A DNA stretch of 9,482 nucleotides from UBA8522 sp035528895 (GTDB lineage Bacteria; Acidobacteriota; Aminicenantia; Aminicenantales; UBA8522), in contig DATKXS010000201.1 in NCBI GenBank assembly GCA_035528895.1, forward strand, positions 1 through 9,482. The letters are read 5' to 3'. Below, in pieces: positions 6,094-9,482 of the stretch. Under the pieces are notes generated by a model. It ran no database searches, was not told the DNA's origin, and worked only from the letters and a program-made list of their open reading frames with translations. Position 1 is the first letter of the stretch, and each line of letters starts with the position of its first letter. The translations under genes were made by a program, and so were the position numbers.

Positions 6094-6372
6094 ATGAGCG
6101 AAGCAGAGAAAAAAGCCGGGGTCTTCGAAATCATCTGTCCCTGCTGCCGGTCCGTCCTCTGGGTGGATGGGATTTCCAGGGAGATCGTCAAGACCGAGAA
6201 GCACGCGGCCAGGAAGAAAGGGTCCCTGGACGATCTCCTGGAGAAGGAAAAAAAACGCCAGGACGAGTTCGAGCGCAAGTTCGAGGCGACGGCGGAGCTC
6301 GAGCGGCAGAAGAAGGAAAAGGCCAGGGAAACGTTCGAAAAAGCCCTGGAAAAGGTGGACAAAGAGGACTGA
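6094..6372 (+). CDS. Small CPCC-motif coiled-coil protein, function unknown
   Basis: A 92-residue cytoplasmic protein that I do not assign to a named family. Residues 10-25 ('VFEIICPCCRSVLWVD') contain a CPCC knuckle (C15, C17, C18) followed by a beta-like 'SVLWVD'. This looks like half of a zinc-ribbon; with only three Cys, metal binding would need a His or a dimer. Residues about 42-90 are extremely charged (Lys/Glu/Arg/Asp) with regularly spaced hydrophobics and should form a single long helix or coiled coil. It lies 53 bases downstream of the sigma-54 regulator on the same strand and may be co-transcribed. The acidic end 'KVDKED' meets the antiporter gene's stop codon on the other strand, with 10 bases between. 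Codon usage and the CPC[CR]-type motif support a real gene. Confidence 0.75.
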   Translation: MSEAEKKAGVFEIICPCCRSVLWVDGISREIVKTEKHAARKKGSLDDLLEKEKKRQDEFERKFEATAELERQKKEKARETFEKALEKVDKED

Positions 6373-6373
6373 C

Positions 6374-6395
6374 GGCCGGTTGTCAGCTTCCGGCC
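6374..6395. terminator. Hairpin between convergent genes
   Basis: GGCCGG (6374-6379) pairs with CCGGCC (6390-6395) around a 10-nt loop that contains the stop codon of the minus-strand antiporter gene. No T-run follows on either strand, so it is only a possible bidirectional termination or mRNA 3'-end structure. Confidence 0.3.
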
Positions 6396-7786
6396 TGGGT
6401 CTCGTCTTCCCGAATCCTGGGGGCCATGGTGAACCCGCTGTATCCGAAGATCGCCAGGATGAGGATGGCCGCCCAATTGCCGATCGCCCAGGGGACGTAG
6501 CTCAAGACCGGCACTCCCAGCGCTCCTGTGATATAGACTCCGGCCATGCTATAGGGGATGAGGGGGACGATGATACCGCCGCACTCGTCGATGATCCGCG
6601 AGAGGTTCTTGGCCGCCAGGTTTTTCTTCTTGAAGACCGGCCCGAACAGCTCGCCCGGGATGATGACGGAAAGATAGGAACTGCCGGTGACAATGGCGGT
6701 CACGACGCAGGAGCCGATGGTCCAAGCGATGAGGCTCCCGACCCTCCGGGCCACGGTCATGATCCGGTCCAGGATGACGGCCAGCATCCCCGTCCTCTGC
6801 ATGATGCCGCCGAAACTGAAGGCCGTGAAAGCGACGAGCTGGGTCTCCATCATGCTCATCAGGCCGCCGCGCGAGAGCAGCCTGTCCACGACCTCCACTC
6901 CCGTCGCCGCGGGATAGCCTGAATTCAAGGCCTCGGCGATGCGGACGATCGATTCCTTCTGGAAGATCACGGCCAAAACCGCAGCCGTGAGCGAAGAGAA
7001 GAGCATGCCCGGGATGGTCGGCCGCTTGGTGAAGGCGAGGTAGAAAACGATGACAAGGGGAAGGAGGAGAAGGATGTGGAAACGGAAACTCTTCCTGATC
7101 GTCTCCAGGATCACGGTCATGGTCTCGGAGGAGATCGTCCCGGTCCGGTAGCGGAGCCCGAGGAAGAAATAGACGACCAGACTCAGCAGCCAGCCCGGCA
7201 CGGCCGACCAGATCATGTGCTTGATGTGGTCGAAAAGGTTGGCCCCGGCCGTCACCGCGGCCAGGTTGGGGATGTCCGAGAACGGCGACATCTTGTCGCC
7301 GAAGTAGGCGCCGGTCACGATGGCCCCCGCGGCGAGCCCCAGCGGAATTCCCAGCCCCATGGCGATTCCCATGAAGGCGACGCCGACGGTCCCGATCGTT
7401 CCCCAGGACGTCCCGGCCGCCAGGGCGGTGATGCTGCAGACGAGGCAGGCCGTGACCAGGAAGAACTGGGGCGAGATGAGCTTGAGGCCGTAGTAGATGA
7501 TCATCGGGATCGTCCCGCTGGCCATCCAGGAGCCGATGAGCACTCCGACGCAGAGCATGATCAGGATGGCGGGTAGGGCCTTGCTGATGCTCTCGACGAT
7601 ACCCTTCTGCATGTCCTCCCAGCGAAATTTCAGGAGGACACCCAGGCAGCCGGTCAGGAAGGCCGCGGCGATCAACAAGACCTGGGGTCGGATCTGATAG
7701 ACGCCGTAGCCGACGCCGAGGAGGAGCGCCATGGCGATAATGGGCAGGACGGCGACGCCGAGGGGCGGAGTCTTCGGCTTGCTCAT
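6383..7786 (-). CDS. NhaC-family Na+/H+ antiporter (possible organic-anion exchanger)
   Basis: A 467-residue integral membrane protein with about 11-12 hydrophobic segments and no signal peptide. The NhaC family signature is clear: 'AAGTSWGTIGTVGVAF' (about 123-138) and 'GAYFGDKMSPFSDIPNLA' (159-176), with the acidic and polar residues expected for cation coupling. A second conserved polar stretch, 'TGSSYLSVIIPGELF' (367-381), lies in the C-terminal half. Family members exchange Na+ for H+; MleN-type relatives couple this to malate/lactate exchange, so an organic substrate is possible. The ATG at 7786 is preferred over TTG at 7792 because AAGGA lies six bases before it. This leaves two bases after the iadA stop, implying translational coupling. 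The partnership with iadA is seen; its meaning is inferred. Confidence 0.9.
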   Translation of the reverse strand: MSKPKTPPLGVAVLPIIAMALLLGVGYGVYQIRPQVLLIAAAFLTGCLGVLLKFRWEDMQKGIVESISKALPAILIMLCVGVLIGSWMASGTIPMIIYYGLKLISPQFFLVTACLVCSITALAAGTSWGTIGTVGVAFMGIAMGLGIPLGLAAGAIVTGAYFGDKMSPFSDIPNLAAVTAGANLFDHIKHMIWSAVPGWLLSLVVYFFLGLRYRTGTISSETMTVILETIRKSFRFHILLLLPLVIVFYLAFTKRPTIPGMLFSSLTAAVLAVIFQKESIVRIAEALNSGYPAATGVEVVDRLLSRGGLMSMMETQLVAFTAFSFGGIMQRTGMLAVILDRIMTVARRVGSLIAWTIGSCVVTAIVTGSSYLSVIIPGELFGPVFKKKNLAAKNLSRIIDECGGIIVPLIPYSMAGVYITGALGVPVLSYVPWAIGNWAAILILAIFGYSGFTMAPRIREDETQAGS

Positions 7787-7788
7787 GG

Positions 7789-8970
7789 TCAATCCTTATC
7801 GACCGGGCTGAAGGTGCTGCGGGCGGTGACCTTGCCGGCGGCCATCATCCGTCGGCCGAGCGCCAGGACATCCATCAATTCAAGATGATCATCGAAAATA
7901 ATCAAATCGCCATCCCTGCCCGGACGGATCTCTCCTTTGCCGGAGAGCTTGTAGAATGTTGCGGCGTTCGTCGAGAAAAGCCTGGCCGCGTCCTCGATCC
8001 CGACGATCTTTTGTTGGAGCAGCACCCGGAAGGTCCTGATCAGGTCCCTCTGCGTGGCGATGGTCAGCCGGACGAGCTTCCCGTCGGGGCCGAAGACGGG
8101 CAGACTCCCGTTGCTGTCCGAACTGATGGTCAGACGCGTCAGCGGAACCTGACGTTTCAGGCAGAGGGCGATCGCCTTTTCGGCGCTGACCTCGGTGCTC
8201 CCTGGATCAGGATCCGGTCCGGTGGTCAGGTCCAGATATCCCCCGGCCGCCGCCCAGCGGATCGCTTCCTCGAAAAGCTCAGGGTTCCGGTTCACGTGGG
8301 TCGGGATGACCTGGGTGGGAGGGATCTCGGTTTCGCGGCTGAGACGGAAGAGCATCGCCAGCCGCCGCGGTCCGTCGCCGAGATGGAGATGGAGGACTCC
8401 GGCCTTCCCGCCGAGCATCCCTCCGACCCGGCACTCGGCCGCCAGCCGGGCGATCTCCTCGAAGGTCGGCTGGGAGGACCGGTGGTCGGAGAGGGCGATC
8501 TCTCCCGCCCCGACCACCTTGTCGATGAGGACGAGGTCGGAGCGGACGCTGCCGGTGATGGTCCGGGGTGGGATTTCGTAGGAACCGGAAAAAATGAAGG
8601 TCGTGATCCCCTCGGCCTCCAGGGCCCGGGCCTTGGCCAGCAGGGATTCCATATGCCGGGTGATCCCATCCGTTCCCAGGCAGCCGATGACCGTGGTCAC
8701 GCCGCAGGCGACAATCTCTTCGACCCGGATCTCGGGCGCCCGGGTCGCCGGGCCGCCTTCCCCTCCACCGCCCAAAATATGGACATGGCTGTCGATAAAC
8801 CCGGGCAGCACCGACCTGCCCGCGGCCTCGATGACCGCGCAGGGCGTTCCATCGATCCGGATCTTTCCGGGTTCTTCGACGGCGGCGATCGTCCGGCCGG
8901 CCACCAGGATGTCCTTTTGTCCCAAAGGCTCGGGCCCAAAGACGGAGCCGTTCTTTACGAGCGTGATCAT
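7789..8970 (-). CDS. iadA: Isoaspartyl dipeptidase (beta-aspartyl peptidase, M38 amidohydrolase)
   Basis: 393 residues, close to E. coli IadA (390). It hydrolyses beta-aspartyl (isoAsp-X) dipeptides left from the breakdown of damaged proteins, and is a cytoplasmic enzyme with a binuclear metal centre. Visible active-site residues are H62 and H64 ('FIDSHVHILGGGGEGGP'), E71, Y131 ('SGSYEIPPRTITGS'), H196 ('LHLHLGDG'), H225 and R228 ('PTHVNRNP') and D285 ('ISSDSNGS'). At the place of the E. coli carbamylated metal-bridging Lys162 this protein has Glu157 ('GAGEIALSDHRSS'), with one extra residue before it, so the bridging ligand would be a plain carboxylate. GGGAGG (8981-8976) lies five bases before the ATG. 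It is the first gene of a two-gene operon with the NhaC-type antiporter. The family call is very sure. Confidence 0.95.
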   Translation of the reverse strand: MITLVKNGSVFGPEPLGQKDILVAGRTIAAVEEPGKIRIDGTPCAVIEAAGRSVLPGFIDSHVHILGGGGEGGPATRAPEIRVEEIVACGVTTVIGCLGTDGITRHMESLLAKARALEAEGITTFIFSGSYEIPPRTITGSVRSDLVLIDKVVGAGEIALSDHRSSQPTFEEIARLAAECRVGGMLGGKAGVLHLHLGDGPRRLAMLFRLSRETEIPPTQVIPTHVNRNPELFEEAIRWAAAGGYLDLTTGPDPDPGSTEVSAEKAIALCLKRQVPLTRLTISSDSNGSLPVFGPDGKLVRLTIATQRDLIRTFRVLLQQKIVGIEDAARLFSTNAATFYKLSGKGEIRPGRDGDLIIFDDHLELMDVLALGRRMMAAGKVTARSTFSPVDKD

Positions 8971-8999
8971 TTGATCCTCCCGTACGGAAATGGCCCTAA

Positions 9000-9026
9000 A
9001 TTATCACGATGCCCGGTCGATGACAA
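9000..9026 (-). promoter_or_regulatory. Candidate promoter of the iadA-antiporter operon
   Basis: On the minus strand TTGTCA (9026-9021; 5 of 6 to the -35) is followed after 15 bases by GATAAT (9005-9000; 5 of 6 to the -10). The spacing is two bases short of ideal, so it may be weak or regulated. It lies about 30 bases before the start codon. No operator-like palindrome overlaps it. Confidence 0.4.
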
Positions 9027-9090
9027 GCCGGCCCGCCGAGTCATAAATATCTTCCTTCTTTTGATAGATAACTTGGGAATGGAGAAACGA

Positions 9091-9179
9091 CCTCGAAGGT
9101 TTAGCCTTTCCGAGGCGCTTTTCGAGGGCAGCCGCTCTGGCGGCCGGGAGGACTGTTTGAGCATGTGAAAGTCAAACAG
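9091..9179. repeat. Three-hairpin intergenic element, possibly a dispersed repeat
   Basis: Three consecutive hairpins fill 89 bases. First, CCTCGAAGG (9091-9099) pairs with CCTT...CGAGG (9105-9115, two-base bulge). Second, GCCGC (9131-9135) pairs with GCGGC (9140-9144). Third, CTGTTTGA (9153-9160) pairs perfectly with TCAAACAG (9172-9179). The text around 'GGGCAGCCGCTCTGGCGG' and the final GTTTGA stem resemble a dispersed palindromic repeat I have seen in environmental genomes, but the family is not confirmed. The element lies between two divergent promoters and is not protein-like in any frame. In the rest of this 427-base intergenic stretch, apart from the two promoters, only a small palindrome at 9228-9241 (TGCGGA-GT-TCCGCA) stands out. 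Confidence 0.5.
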
Positions 9180-9352
9180 AGAGGGAAGAGAATAGAACCC
9201 ACATACACAGGAAGTTGAGATCTATCATGCGGAGTTCCGCACCGCCGAGAAAAGCGCTGAGGGAACGGCGTTAAAAACCTGAGCGGGAGCGCTGACATTC
9301 TCAAGTTGTCTATTCTGTTCATCAGATAAGCAGAGATGCTTCCCGCCGCTCC

Positions 9353-9381
9353 TTTTCAATCCGGAAACCATTTGATAAAAT
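9353..9381 (+). promoter_or_regulatory. Candidate extended -10 promoter of the right-end gene
   Basis: TTTTCA (9353-9358; 4 of 6 to the -35) and TAAAAT (9376-9381; 5 of 6 to the -10) are separated by exactly 17 bases, and TG at 9373-9374 makes an extended -10. The predicted start of transcription, near 9388, is about ten bases before the ATG at 9398. Confidence 0.55.
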
Positions 9382-9397
9382 ACGAAATGCCTTCGTC

Positions 9398-9482
9398 ATG
9401 TCGAACTTCGAAGAAGAACTGAGACGCCTCGAGCCCACCTTGCGCCGCTGGCTGGCCATCGCCATGCTGGGAAAAAGGATCG
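9398..9482 (+). CDS. Start of an unidentified gene, cut by the window edge
   Basis: From the ATG at 9398 the frame is open to the end of the window and reads MSNFEEELRRLEPTLRRW followed by LAIAMLGKRI (28 residues). The amphipathic, Arg/Glu-rich start with 'LEPTLRRW' is like the beginning of some sigma-factor-type or other helical cytoplasmic proteins, but 28 residues are too few for an assignment. A well-formed promoter lies directly upstream. There is no strong Shine-Dalgarno in the short leader. An overlapping ATG at 9387 gives only a short frame ending in TGA. Confidence 0.6.
   Translation, partial: MSNFEEELRRLEPTLRRWLAIAMLGKRI

Noticed and set aside
7885..9168. 427-codon open frame opposite iadA
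   Set aside because: Overlaps the whole of a clear iadA gene antisense, has Asp/Arg/Gly-rich shadow composition, and runs into the intergenic hairpins.
9101..9322. 73-codon minus-strand frame across the three-hairpin element
   Set aside because: Composition is not protein-like, there is no ribosome-binding sequence, and it covers a palindromic element; not supported as a gene.

Overview
The window is GC-rich bacterial DNA with five complete protein-coding genes of recognisable family, one small unassigned gene, the start of a gene that runs off the right end, and a degraded gene remnant at the left end. The mixture (sialidase remnant, GH10-like glycosidase, DUF255 thioredoxin-fold protein, sigma-54 enhancer-binding regulator, IadA with an NhaC-type antiporter) and the high GC would suit an uncultured heterotroph such as Aminicenantota/Acidobacteriota or a deltaproteobacterial-type lineage. 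That placement is a guess from gene style, not a demonstrated assignment. There is no tRNA, rRNA, CRISPR array or intact transposase.

Layout. 1-154: the C-terminal end of a sialidase-like gene on the minus strand, broken by a one-base frameshift and cut off where a near-perfect palindrome (150-201) begins. 287-1885 (+): a secreted GH10-like glycoside hydrolase with its own candidate promoter. 1909-3996 (-): a DUF255/YyaL-type protein, convergent with the hydrolase and apparently transcribed from a leaderless promoter. 3997-4612: a 616-base gene-free stretch holding a family of diverged repeats. Two units of about 140 bp lie in inverted orientation, with identical 9-base ends and hairpins that are kept by paired base changes. 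At least one truncated unit is also present. 4613-6040 (+): a GAF/AAA+/Fis-HTH sigma-54-dependent activator, followed by a 92-aa CPCC/coiled-coil protein (6094-6372). 6383-8970 (-): an iadA-nhaC-like operon, read leftward and convergent with the small gene. 8971-9397: an intergenic region with the iadA promoter, a three-hairpin repeat-like element and a good promoter for the partial gene at 9398.

How the genes work together. The clearest functional unit is iadA plus the NhaC-family antiporter: two bases separate the stop codon from the start codon, so they are probably translationally coupled. This suggests uptake or exchange of ions, or of a substrate, linked to salvage of isoaspartyl dipeptides. 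The hydrolase and the sialidase remnant point to glycan or glycoconjugate degradation. The sigma-54 activator has no visible -24/-12 target promoter in the window, so its target lies elsewhere. The least explained part of the window is the repeat island at about 4150-4575. Its paired substitutions and conserved tandem G-A mismatches look like selection on RNA (or single-stranded DNA) structure rather than random intergenic DNA.
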